The position numbers were made by a program, and so were the translations under genes. Below are positions 16,379 through 24,570 of a DNA stretch of 64,000 nt, one piece after another. Within the stretch, counting starts at the first letter, position 1; every line of letters begins with the position of its first letter. Source of the stretch: JAFMDF01 sp965277445 (GTDB taxonomy: Bacteria > Bacteroidota > Bacteroidia > Chitinophagales > Saprospiraceae); assembly GCA_965277445.1 (NCBI GenBank), contig CBDICY010000034.1, forward strand, positions 68,329-132,328, given 5' to 3'. The notes below the pieces were generated by a model, which was not told the DNA's origin, did no database searches, and saw only the letters and a list, made by a program, of their open reading frames with translations.

Positions 16379-17020
16379 CTATGCAGCTACGGAAAACGCA
16401 CCGACACGGCGCAACATGCCGGACATATTATCTCTAATATTATGCTTTTGTGCTAGTCCTTTTAATTTTTTATGCTCTGCAACAGAAAGGTCAAAAGTTC
16501 CTTTAGACAAGATATTTGTCAAAAAAGCGAACTCTTGGCTGGAAGTAACTCCCGATTCTTGCCATCTTTCCGTCAATTCTTTTCTAGTTTCTACACTTCT
16601 TACCCTAGCAGATATCCAATGGTCGGACATTCCTCTATCTCTGTAATGGTCATAGAATTTCTCTATCAGTAATTCTGGATTTTCGGTTTCAGAGATATTC
16701 TGTTCTCCTGCGTTAGCTAACCACATTTTAAAAGGTTCAACGCTTGGAGAAGGAATAGATTGAATCAAGCGAAGTACCCCTTCCCTATTAAGGCAATCTG
16801 TAAAGCGCATTTTTCCATCTGATGCTTCCAATTTGAACTGTCCGATATTTTCGGACAGTTCGCTACCCTCTCTATTCAATTTGCTTTTTAAGTCTGACCA
16901 GTACTTTCTTGGGGCACTTGCATTAGTTAAAATAGCTATAATATCTATCACAGAATACCAAGTATCGCCATTGGATTCAATGGTGCGAATAGCTCGATTC
17001 TGAAAATTTAACAACTCCAT
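16379..17020 (-). pseudogene. BRO-family protein, N-terminal fragment truncated by the intron
   Basis: Minus-strand protein with a BRO N-terminal domain: YSVIDIIAILTNASAPRKYW, then KMRFTDCLNREGVLRLIQSI and PFKMWLANAG. The central helical region is that of DinD/Bro-N proteins (YRDRGMSDHWISARVRSVET, FDLSVAEHKKLKGLAQKHNI). At RDNM the family sequence stops and 18 unrelated residues follow before a stop. The missing C-terminus is the minus-strand block at 10965-11150. Intact relatives are phage- and plasmid-borne DNA-binding regulators. The upstream neighbour, 30 bp away, is the second rep gene in the same direction. Confidence 0.75.
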
Positions 17021-17050
17021 GTTTGTTTGTTTTAGTTTTAAAAAATCGAT

Positions 17051-18517
17051 TTATTTTAATTTGTTTATTGCAAATTCTAAATTTTCGATTTTTTCCTGAT
17101 AATGGTCCAAAATATCCTTGAATTGAATCTCTTCTTGTTTTACTATATTACTAATGACTAAAGTTCTAAGCTGTCTATCTTTTCTAAAATCTTCTACTGT
17201 AAGTGGTCGGTCTAACTCTTTTTCTTTAGTCCGAATTATAGCAGAGGTAAGAATATCTTTCTTGATGGTATGGATAGCTCGATTCGTCACTTCTTCATCT
17301 TTTGCGGTAATTTCCTTTATTCGCTCATTAACTTTTAGTGCAAATTCATCTTTGAGTACATCCAACTCTTTTTTTAAGACCGCTTTTTGAGCCGCTTTTT
17401 CTTCTTTTAATTGTTTCTTTTTCTCAATAGCCTCCTTTTCATCAATGTATTTGTTTTTTAAAGCTTTGATAAAAAAACCAGAAACGCTTTTGGTAATCAC
17501 TTGATTAAATTTAGCCCTTCTTGTTACCCTTATTGCTTGTTCAATATCCGCTTGATTATACTTACTAGAATTGAGCATTCTAATAAATACGGAGGGCGTT
17601 ACGCCAAAAGAAGTAACTGTTTCTTCAAATTGATTAAACAATTTATCTGCCTCCGTCTCTTTGATTTCTTCCGTTTCAATAACTTGTGCATCTATAGTAT
17701 CTTCAAATAATACTCCTTGAATAGGCTCTCCTCTAATCACCGCTATTTCCTTTCGACTTTTGGCCCTAATTGGAAATTTCAAAGCCACAACTTTCCTACC
17801 TTCTTTTATCTTTTCAATTTCGTCAATTGGAATCGTTAAATCTGTAAATTTATTAATAGCTTTAACTGATGCGATAATAACTCGTTGGTATAAAGTTGAA
17901 AACCTAGGGTACTCATCCGTTATCAAAAACATATCTTTCAAAATATCAATACGGATGGTACGCCAACCTTTATATTCTTCTTGTTTGAATAATTCGTAAA
18001 ACCTCATCGAATAAGGTTTTAGTTTTTCAATATTCCTTAAATCATAAGAAGTATAACGCGTCTCATTAGGGTCAAAATTCTTCTTAACATATAATAAGAA
18101 AGGTAGCATTTCTTGATGAATCTTTACATCCACATATTCTTGCTTTTCTATTCCTTTGCCACTTTGCCCTTCTTCCAAATAATCAACAAAGGCAAATAAG
18201 TTATACTCTCGTCCTCTACGAAATTCATCTTTGGTCCATCCAATGTATACAGGTTTCTTGTTGAGACTTCTCGCAGCTTTTCTTAAAAGGTCATATGACT
18301 GATTAGACTTTAAGTGAAAATTCTTCTTAATGTCTTTGAACCAGACTCTATATACCTTGTCATCTTCATCTGTCTTACTTATCATTGTCACAAGCGAACG
18401 GAAAAACCGTTCTTCCCATACATCGAACATATATTTAGCTTCCACTAACTCATTGGACTTGACAACAAGTTTAATTGCGTCTCCTCTTTTACTAATGTTT
18501 TTCTTCTTACGAGGCAT
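17051..18517 (-). CDS. rep: Rep_3-family plasmid replication initiator 2
   Basis: This 488-residue minus-strand protein has an initiator core: KSNELVEAKYMFDVWEERFF, then SYDLLRKAARSLNKKPVYIG and YTSYDLRNIEKLKPYSMRFY. A second winged-helix region (RIDILKDMFLITDEYPRFST ... VVALKFPI) ends near residue 260. The long C-terminal half is lysine/glutamate-rich and coiled-coil-prone, unlike initiator 1. A cluster of iterons (18536-18780) lies directly upstream of its ATG, so it is expected to drive a second origin. Two initiators of the same superfamily but little similarity suggest a fused plasmid. Confidence 0.8.
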   Translation of the reverse strand: MPRKKKNISKRGDAIKLVVKSNELVEAKYMFDVWEERFFRSLVTMISKTDEDDKVYRVWFKDIKKNFHLKSNQSYDLLRKAARSLNKKPVYIGWTKDEFRRGREYNLFAFVDYLEEGQSGKGIEKQEYVDVKIHQEMLPFLLYVKKNFDPNETRYTSYDLRNIEKLKPYSMRFYELFKQEEYKGWRTIRIDILKDMFLITDEYPRFSTLYQRVIIASVKAINKFTDLTIPIDEIEKIKEGRKVVALKFPIRAKSRKEIAVIRGEPIQGVLFEDTIDAQVIETEEIKETEADKLFNQFEETVTSFGVTPSVFIRMLNSSKYNQADIEQAIRVTRRAKFNQVITKSVSGFFIKALKNKYIDEKEAIEKKKQLKEEKAAQKAVLKKELDVLKDEFALKVNERIKEITAKDEEVTNRAIHTIKKDILTSAIIRTKEKELDRPLTVEDFRKDRQLRTLVISNIVKQEEIQFKDILDHYQEKIENLEFAINKLK

Positions 18518-18535
18518 AGTAGTATGTTTATATAA

Positions 18536-18780
18536 GGTAACAAAAATGGGACATATTCTATTTTTGTATCTTTAAAAGTAGCATTATTGGGAGAATATGT
18601 ATGATTTATAGGTAAATAAAGACTATTTGAGCATAAAGGTAGCAAAAATGGGATAGAAAAGCATGTATTTTAAAGAGCTATCCCATTTTTGCTACTAATC
18701 TACCCAATTTCGCTACCTTTTGTCCCAAAAATGCTACTGTACTTCCCAAAAATGCTACCTTTTGTCCCATTTTTGCTACT
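18536..18780. other. Iteron array in two orientations, replication origin 2
   Basis: Seven copies of GGTAGCAAAAATGGGA-like repeats occur. Two are in + orientation (18536-18552, 18637-18655). Five are inverted: 18679-18695, 18701-18717, 18722-18737, 18743-18759 and 18764-18780. Most inverted copies read GTCCCATTTTTGCTAC or GTCCCAAAAATGCTAC, so the central A/T tract itself flips while the ends stay fixed. The copy at 18536 overlaps the promoter side of rep 2 and probably serves autoregulation. Confidence 0.8.
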
Positions 18781-19122
18781 TTTACCTTCGGAATTCATTG
18801 TTCCTCAGGTAGTTAGAAAGGGTCTAATCTTAAAAGAAAACTAAAGATTAAAATAACAACAACATAAGAAGAAGTTATTGTTGATTTTTTTTGATTAAAA
18901 AAAGTTATCAGAGGTAAGCAAAGGCAAATAATCAGATGTGTAACTTTATTTTACTTTTTTATATTTTTCTAAAACAGAAATTTACATCTGAGTAACCATA
19001 AAATATATCTGAATACAACTTAAACTATTTTCAAAGATTGAACGTTCAGTCAAACATCGCTTTCAATTTACTGAAACGCTTTGTTCTCAAAGCAGAATGC
19101 AAAAGGAGTTCTATAAGAATAT
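18781..19122. other. AT-rich gene-free stretch beside origin 2
   Basis: No credible gene. The sequence is very AT-rich (for example around 18840-18980, with runs of T8 and A7), directly beyond the iterons. This fits a DNA-unwinding region of origin 2. I found no clear DnaA box. Confidence 0.35.
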
Positions 19123-19151
19123 ACTGCAAAATGTAATTACTGCGAAATGTA
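19123..19151. repeat. ACTGCAAAATGTA repeat cluster a
   Basis: Two units 16 bp apart (ACTGCAAAATGTA at 19123, ACTGCGAAATGTA at 19139), in + orientation, between origin 2 and the RHH gene. It is one of seven clusters of this repeat found between 19.1 and 22.7 kb. Confidence 0.6.
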
Positions 19152-19164
19152 TAAAGTGATAGTC

Positions 19165-19434
19165 CTACTCTTCCATGTCTAAATCAATTCTTGCCAAATC
19201 TAGTATGTAACTCTTCATGGTAATACCAGCTCTATATGTCTTCATTTTAATAGCAGCATGAAGTTCTAGCGGAATATCAATAGTTACTCGTTTAACTTTT
19301 CCTTGTGTGCTATGAATTTTACTTACTTGCTTTTCTGTTGCCTCTATATCGGTTTCTGTAATTTCTGTTTTCTTAATTGGGACTTTCTTTGTTAGTTTCA
19401 TAGTGTCACGCAAACTCGTTTTTCCTTTAGCCAT
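19165..19434 (-). CDS. Ribbon-helix-helix partition or repressor protein
   Basis: This 89-residue minus-strand protein has a flexible basic N-terminus (KKVPIKKTEITETD). The C-terminal ribbon-helix-helix runs from VKRVTIDIPLELHAAIKMKT (beta strand then helix 1) into AGITMKSYILDLARIDLDME (helix 2). It follows parA by 12 bp. A small ParA followed by a ParG-like RHH protein is the layout of type Ib plasmid partition systems, in which the RHH protein binds the centromere and represses the operon. A tandem of the local repeat ACTGCRAAATGTA starts 14 bp beyond its stop. Confidence 0.7.
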   Translation of the reverse strand: MAKGKTSLRDTMKLTKKVPIKKTEITETDIEATEKQVSKIHSTQGKVKRVTIDIPLELHAAIKMKTYRAGITMKSYILDLARIDLDMEE

Positions 19435-19446
19435 AGTCCTTAAATT

Positions 19447-20088
19447 TTATAGATTAGTAAAAATTTCTTTAATCTCATTGGTTACTTGGATAATTTCATC
19501 CTTTGCTTTTGGGTCTTTGTATTCGTAAACGCCTAATCCTTCAATAACTGCTTGCTTATAGGCTACACGGCTTTTTAAGGAATTATTCAGGGTTTTAATG
19601 TCCAAATCCCCCAAAACATCTTTAACCTCTTTATTAAGGTTAATTTTACTACTGTATTGATTCAAAATAAAATAAGCAGGAATATCTGCCTCCTTTTGGT
19701 CCTTAGCATCCTCATAACGCTCAACAAACTGTTCAGTAGCCCATATATCTAACCCACTCGGAAGAATCGGAACAATGATAATATCTCCAAGTAATAATAT
19801 CTTACTAGTCACTTTAGATAAGGAGGGCGTACCATCAATAACGACAATTTCATAATCATCATTTAAATGTTTGACATTACTAGAAAGCATCTTTCCGTCT
19901 GGAATACCAAAAACTGCTACTCCAGGTAAACTTTCATCTCTAAAAGTAGACCATCGCAAAGAACTCTGGTTGGTATCGGCGTCAACAATGCAAACTTTAT
20001 ATCCTGTATGAGCTAAACAAACGGCAAGATTTTGGGCAATGGTAGATTTTCCTACCCCACCCTTTAAGCTAGTTACTGAAATAATCAT
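19447..20088 (-). CDS. parA: ParA-type partition ATPase
   Basis: This 213-residue minus-strand protein starts with a deviant Walker A motif, SLKGGVGKSTIAQNLA, at residues 7-22. It also has VCIVDADTNQSSLRW (A' region) and EIVVIDGTPSL (Walker B). The short length without an N-terminal DNA-binding domain identifies the small type Ib ParA/ParF class. It should position plasmid copies through ATP-dependent interplay with the downstream RHH protein and a centromere. A dense block of ACTGCAAAATGTA-like repeats (20150-20260) lies just upstream of its start and is the best centromere/operator candidate. Confidence 0.88.
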   Translation of the reverse strand: MIISVTSLKGGVGKSTIAQNLAVCLAHTGYKVCIVDADTNQSSLRWSTFRDESLPGVAVFGIPDGKMLSSNVKHLNDDYEIVVIDGTPSLSKVTSKILLLGDIIIVPILPSGLDIWATEQFVERYEDAKDQKEADIPAYFILNQYSSKINLNKEVKDVLGDLDIKTLNNSLKSRVAYKQAVIEGLGVYEYKDPKAKDEIIQVTNEIKEIFTNL

Positions 20089-20150
20089 AGTGAATTAAAT
20101 GATGTAGTTTTCTAAATCAAAATCAGGCGCAAAATAGGAACAAATTATTA

Positions 20151-20260
20151 AACTGCAAAACATTTTTGATGCAAAATGTAATTACTGCACAACATTTTTG
20201 ATGCAAAACGTAAAAACTTAAATACTGCAAAATGTAAAAACTGCATTTTTGAACATTTTG
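20151..20260. repeat. ACTGCAAAATGTA repeat cluster b, upstream of parA
   Basis: At least six complete or partial units with core TGCAAAATGTA or TGCAAAACATT lie in about 110 bp directly upstream of parA. Spacings are irregular but several are near 16 bp. Placement before parA fits a centromere with an operator role. Confidence 0.6.
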
Positions 20261-21626
20261 AAGAAATGAAATTACAAAGCTCTACCAATTCCAATTATAT
20301 CATTCTGAATTTATTCCAAATCAAGCAATCTAGTAATTCAAATTTGAGTATTTTTTTCTTCCTACTTCTATTCAAGGCTCATATATTTGATTTAACGAGA
20401 CTTTTTTAATCAGATGATTAACTACTCGACATTAACTATAATCTAGATTTAAGACCGCTTATTTTCGCTTAAAATGGCATTCACTACTTTTATTTCTTTT
20501 TGTTAAAAAAGTATAAAAATTCAAAATCCCCATTTTATTGGGGTTCTCAAATTTCACCTTCAAAAAATGGCTGACAAGTTTGCGGTATTTTTGATAATTT
20601 AATCGACCCAAAAAAAACTTATTCTGTGGTTAAAAAATCGTGCAAAATTTAATGGCGGAATTTTGAAATATTTTGAGAAAGGTTTCTCTAAAATTCTGTA
20701 AAGACCAAAATACCAGTCCAATTGTACTGCAAAACTGCAAAATGTTACGCAGTAATTACATTTTGCAGTTCAATTTTAAAGCAAAAAATTATTTTGCACT
20801 TAAAAAATACCAATTATATCAATCCAATTAATTTTTTACAAAAGTTCAAACTAGAGAATATTAATCTAATACGTGGGTGCTAAATTTTAGCTTTACAAAA
20901 TTGAGTTAACAACACAAATTTTATGAGGATTTGTAAAATTGGTAGTTCTTAATTATTTCTAGAATATATTCAAAGAGTAAAATAAGAATGAACTACACCA
21001 AAGCAAAGCCGCTGAGCCGAGTCTATACATATAATGCGACCGCCTAAAATTAGGGTTATAATTAATTCAATGGTTCGTGCAAGTTAATTCTGAGACGTAA
21101 AATATAAGGCTCATGAGGTTTTTCACAACAATCATACTGCAAAACTGCAAACCGTCATGCAGTAAAAATGTTTTTGTGAAATAGTATCTCCCTCCCACTC
21201 TAGCGTTTACTAGTATTTATCTGGCTCACATGCATGCTTTGGAGTAAAAACAAATTTAAGGGGTCAATCGACCGAAATATCCGTTTCATATATTTGGCTA
21301 ATCAAAAAACTGCAAACCGTTATGCAGTAATTACATTTTGCAGTACTAATGAACTCCAAAAAACTATAGGCCCTCTAATTATTATGTAATAATAATCCTG
21401 CAACTTAGAATCTCCGAATATAAAGTCATTCGTTTGTTGTGCCACTTATTACTAAATTATGGTTTTAACTATCAAATAATAACAAATATAATAGCTCAAT
21501 TGCTAAAACTGCAAAATGTAATTACTGCAAAATGTATATTACTATTATTTTTGCTAAAAAAATGAATACTTTACGAATCCTGAAATTACTATTTATTAGA
21601 TTTACACCAAGATAGAAACTATGTAA
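20261..21626. other. Gene-free spacer with further repeat clusters
   Basis: No credible coding region is present. It holds repeat cluster c (20726-20769, with perfect inverted arms ACTGCAAAATGT at 20734-20745 and ACATTTTGCAGT at 20758-20769), cluster d (21136-21170), cluster e (21309-21344) and cluster f (21507-21537, a clean tandem with 16-bp period). Clusters d and e share a variant half-site TGCAAACCGTYATGCAGTAA. The rest is AT-rich and shows nothing I recognise. Confidence 0.5.
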
Positions 21627-21656
21627 TTTAAACCCGCTACCCATAGTGGGTTTAAA
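21627..21656. promoter_or_regulatory. Operator-like dyad upstream of the KilA-N gene
   Basis: TTTAAACCCGCTA (21627-21639) and TAGTGGGTTTAAA (21644-21656) form 13-bp arms matching at 12 of 13 positions with a 4-bp spacer. It lies 38 bp ahead of the start. An arm of identical sequence occurs in a second dyad inside the gene (21893-21922), so it is probably a protein-binding site. Confidence 0.6.
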
Positions 21657-21694
21657 TATATTGGAGATTAAAGATAAAGTTGTAAATATCATCT

Positions 21695-22579
21695 ATGAGT
21701 AAAAAAGCAGAAATTACCGTTTTTGACACTAAAGTTAAAGTAATAAGGTTTGAAGAAACAGACTATATATGTATTACCGATTTAGCAAGGTATAAAAATG
21801 CAACTCGTCCTGATTTACCAATCCGTAGTTGGATGAATACAAAACGAGAAATAGAATTTTTATACGAATGGGAATTGAAATACAATCCAGATTTTAAAAC
21901 CGCTATATCTAGCGGGTTTAAAGGTTACCCCAATTACTTATCCGAAGTATTTGTGAAAAATTCTAGTTCCCCAACTAAATGGATGGCTTATACAAATGCT
22001 AAAGGATTTATTGTTCAAAGAGGCAAATACGGAGGTACTTATGCCCACTCAACAATTGCTTTAAACTTTGCTAACTATATCAATGCTAAGTTTTATATAA
22101 ATTTATTGGAAGAGTTTCAAACACTAAAAAGCCAAAGAGCCGCATTACTAGGAGACCCCTATGATATAAAACGGCATTTAACCGCAGGTAACTATTCCTT
22201 ACTCGTCTCTGCTCTTTTCAGTCAAGTAGATGAACGTTTATTAGCACAACCGCAACCGTATAAAGGTAGATTACCCTTAGCATCCGAGGCAGATATGCTC
22301 AATCAAATCGTTTTTGGCACTACTGCGAAACAATGGAGGTTGTTAAATTCGGATAAACCTACCGATAAAAATATGCGAGACTATGCCAAAGTACTAGATT
22401 TGGTAATACTAAATAATTTACAGTTCTTGGATTCTATGCTCCTGCAATGGGATTGTACTAAAGACGAAAGGAAACGTATATTAACAGAGGCTCATGATTT
22501 TCAATATCCAATTTTGAAAAGGTCTAAGACCATTAGATACCTGCAAGAGTTAGCAGATAAAGCCGAAAAAGAAGGATAA
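21695..22579 (+). CDS. KilA-N domain protein
   Basis: This 294-residue protein carries a KilA-N domain in its first 140 residues: DYICITDLARYKNATRPDLP (strand-helix), SWMNTKREIEFLYEWEL, and KGFIVQRGKYGGTYAHSTIA followed by ALNFANYINAKFYINLLEEF. KilA-N domains bind DNA and are common in phage and plasmid regulators. The C-terminal half (residues 150-294, with LPLASEADMLNQIVFGTTAK) is helical and of a type often attached to KilA-N. The gene stands alone, flanked by clusters of the plasmid repeat and preceded by a 13+4+13 dyad that recurs inside its coding sequence, which points to autoregulation. Confidence 0.8.
   Translation: MSKKAEITVFDTKVKVIRFEETDYICITDLARYKNATRPDLPIRSWMNTKREIEFLYEWELKYNPDFKTAISSGFKGYPNYLSEVFVKNSSSPTKWMAYTNAKGFIVQRGKYGGTYAHSTIALNFANYINAKFYINLLEEFQTLKSQRAALLGDPYDIKRHLTAGNYSLLVSALFSQVDERLLAQPQPYKGRLPLASEADMLNQIVFGTTAKQWRLLNSDKPTDKNMRDYAKVLDLVILNNLQFLDSMLLQWDCTKDERKRILTEAHDFQYPILKRSKTIRYLQELADKAEKEG
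21893..21922. promoter_or_regulatory. Intragenic operator-like dyad in the KilA-N gene
   Basis: TTTAAAACCGCTA (21893-21905) and TAGCGGGTTTAAA (21910-21922) have the same 13-bp arms and 4-bp spacer as the upstream dyad; the right arm is the exact complement of the upstream left arm. Centre-to-centre distance is 266 bp. It is within codons for FKTAISSGFK. Confidence 0.6.
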
Positions 22580-22617
22580 ATTAAATACCTTATGCAATCT
22601 TGGCGGTTATAAATTAA

Positions 22618-22675
22618 CAGCAAAACATTTTTACTGCAAAACTGCGAAATGTAATTGCTGCAAAATGTACATTTT
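22618..22675. repeat. ACTGCAAAATGTA repeat cluster g
   Basis: About four units (core TGCAAAACATT, TGCGAAATGTA, TGCAAAATGTA) lie between the KilA-N gene and the next gene, overlapping the open frame upstream of ATG 22697. This supports ATG 22697 as the true start of that gene. Confidence 0.55.
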
Positions 22676-22696
22676 ACAAACAAACATCATATTCCA

Positions 22697-23296
22697 ATGT
22701 CTTTTCAACTTCCTCCAGAAATAACTATGCGCAAAGAACCATTCGGCGCTGATTGGATGTACACTTTTCGACACCAGAAACTTGGTGACCTAGGACGTAT
22801 TGTAGTGCAAGGTCAACCTAATGGTGAAACTAAGTTCACTAGCGAACTATCTGGCGGCCCAGATGACCCGATGCATAAAAAACGAAAAGCTATATTTGAA
22901 CCATTGAGCAAAGAAGTGATGGCATTTGTAGAATCAAAACTAGGGAAAAAGGGTAGGAATCAAAAACCTAGACGAGCTGGACCTGCAACTAGACACACCG
23001 TAGCCAACAAAATAATGACTTGTTCGACTTGCAATGCACCTATTGCATTTTTAATATTCGCAAATGAATGGCAAAACGAAGGAGATTTGGAAGATACCGC
23101 TAGGGTTATGTATTATGAAATACAACGATTGAATGTACCTACTTGGGTTATTGGAGAAATTTCTGGGATAGGTAACCCTATTAATAATGCTACCATCATC
23201 AAAAAAGTATGGCCACAGCGAGCATCAATGTTCGAGGCTAGTCCTAGCACATTTAATTTGATGCTTGAAAAACTAGACCAAAAACATTGTGCCTAA
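22697..23296 (+). CDS. Unknown 199-residue plasmid protein with CxxC motif
   Basis: ATG 22697 (MSFQLPPEITMRKEPFGADW) is preferred to the open frame from 22655, which runs through the plasmid repeats. The protein has a basic linker (KKGRNQKPRRAGPATRHTVA, residues about 85-104) and a C-terminal domain of about 90 residues beginning KIMTCSTCNAPIAFLIFANE, with WVIGEISGIGNPINNATIIK. The CSTC pair could hold a metal or a disulphide, but no second pair is obvious. The gene is followed by three hairpins and converges on the ArdC gene. I do not recognise the family. Confidence 0.65.
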   Translation: MSFQLPPEITMRKEPFGADWMYTFRHQKLGDLGRIVVQGQPNGETKFTSELSGGPDDPMHKKRKAIFEPLSKEVMAFVESKLGKKGRNQKPRRAGPATRHTVANKIMTCSTCNAPIAFLIFANEWQNEGDLEDTARVMYYEIQRLNVPTWVIGEISGIGNPINNATIIKKVWPQRASMFEASPSTFNLMLEKLDQKHCA

Positions 23297-23345
23297 GCTA
23301 TAACATACATTCAATATTTGATGAACCTAAAGTAAAAATACATCA

Positions 23346-23432
23346 GCATTGAATTTTCGCTCGATGCAAAATTCAATGCTTAAGACCGTTTGACAATGAT
23401 TGCCTTGATTTGGTAGGCAGTCGTTGTCAAAC
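23346..23432 (+). other. Two consecutive strong hairpins in the convergent spacer
   Basis: Hairpin 1: GCATTGAATTTT (23346-23357) against AAAATTCAATGC (23368-23379), perfect. Hairpin 2: GTTTGACAATGATTGCCT (23388-23405) against AGGCAGTCGTTGTCAAAC (23415-23432), 18 pairs of which two are G-U wobbles on the + strand. They lie between convergent genes. The wobbles favour function as + strand RNA, perhaps the 3' end of the upstream transcript. Confidence 0.5.
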
Positions 23433-23466
23433 TCGTCACATTTTAATAACAATAAACATACTAAAA

Positions 23467-23496
23467 CTCCCTGTTCTACTATAGCAAAACAGGGAG
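23467..23496 (-). terminator. Terminator of the ArdC gene
   Basis: CTCCCTGTT (23467-23475) and AACAGGGAG (23488-23496) pair perfectly around a 12-nt loop. Read on the minus strand, the stem is followed by TTTTAG, 18 bp beyond the ArdC stop, which is a normal intrinsic terminator layout. Confidence 0.65.
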
Positions 23497-23514
23497 CTAA
23501 CTTTAAAGGAAACT

Positions 23515-24468
23515 TTAATTTTCACTATTTAAAATATATCGAGCCGCCTGTTGAGCTTTTGCGGACGTTCTAAAAATAAATCGTTTATCCTCCTTCAATT
23601 TATTTAACCATCCTTGCAAATAAGCGGCATTATTTTCTACAACTGCATCATAATTAATTCCAACTTCTGCACTTAAAAACGCTGCGCCCATTTCAGCAAT
23701 AATTTCCTCTTCAGAATAGGGAACTGAACCAAATTTATTAGGCTCAATAATTCCTTTCCGACTCAAACGGCTTTTATGTCCCGTCGAATGCACCATTTCG
23801 TGGAATAATGTTACATAATATTCCTCTGGATTATTAAACTGCTTAATGTCTGGCATATTAATATAATCTTCGATTGCATTATAATAAGCCTCATTAGCAT
23901 TCATCAATCTAATTTCTGGACGGTTGGGCATTTCTCTTAAAATATTTTCACATTTTTCTATTCGTTCATTTTCTTTTAGCTCCACTTCGGGAATATCAAA
24001 CTCAATGCCTTCTATACTTGCCACATTAAAAACACTAAAATAACGCAAGACACTTATTTTTTTCACCTTCTTTCCTGCTGCTTTTAACTGCTTGGCTTTT
24101 TCTTCATCAATTGTTTTACCATCGCTATCTTTAAAAAAAGCATTAAAATAATAGACTTGCTCGGCTTTTGCTCCTTTTTTAATTGTTCCATTTTGCGCCT
24201 TAACTTGTTTGAAACTCATAAAATAAGGGATTGGGTATTCCGTGTTATTCATCAATATTTTATTGATTCCTGTATATTGATGTTTAGTAGCATAATTACG
24301 AGCTAATCCGTAGCTACTCCAAGTTTGTCGCCAAGGGGCAACACCTTTTTCCAATAAAGCTATAATCTTATCCGTTACTTCTCTGTAAAGGTCTCTTTTC
24401 TCCTTCTTTTGAGATTTAGTATTTTTGTTTACTACAATAGTGTTAGGTTCAACTGTTGTGTCGTTCAT
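23515..24468 (-). CDS. ardC: ArdC-like antirestriction protein with zincin domain
   Basis: This 317-residue minus-strand protein has an N-terminal ArdC-type domain (YREVTDKIIALLEKGVAPWR, YATKHQYTGINKILM, YFMSFKQVKAQNGTIKKGAK), associated with single-strand DNA binding. A metallopeptidase-like domain follows with the zinc motif HEMVHSTGH at residues 223-231 and downstream SEEEIIAEMGAAFL, whose Glu may be the third ligand. ArdC proteins of conjugative plasmids protect incoming DNA from host restriction. It is followed by a terminator and preceded by RadC on the same strand, so it belongs to an establishment or leading-region block. Confidence 0.85.
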   Translation of the reverse strand: MNDTTVEPNTIVVNKNTKSQKKEKRDLYREVTDKIIALLEKGVAPWRQTWSSYGLARNYATKHQYTGINKILMNNTEYPIPYFMSFKQVKAQNGTIKKGAKAEQVYYFNAFFKDSDGKTIDEEKAKQLKAAGKKVKKISVLRYFSVFNVASIEGIEFDIPEVELKENERIEKCENILREMPNRPEIRLMNANEAYYNAIEDYINMPDIKQFNNPEEYYVTLFHEMVHSTGHKSRLSRKGIIEPNKFGSVPYSEEEIIAEMGAAFLSAEVGINYDAVVENNAAYLQGWLNKLKEDKRFIFRTSAKAQQAARYILNSEN

Positions 24469-24570
24469 TTTAGTGAATTTAAAATATGATTAATTAAATA
24501 GTTTGAAAAGAATAGGGTAGGGGATAGGATTTTCTTACCAAAACTGACATTCACCTAACCCCTTGATATG

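Noticed and set aside
16300..16410. Integron attC-type site or a second IS at the 5' side of the intron
   Set aside because: GC-rich text near 16390 is suggestive, but no paired core sites or transposase could be identified.
19123..22675. CRISPR-like array made of the ACTGCAAAATGTA repeats
   Set aside because: Repeats are short, unevenly spaced, in both orientations and lack constant-length spacers or cas genes.
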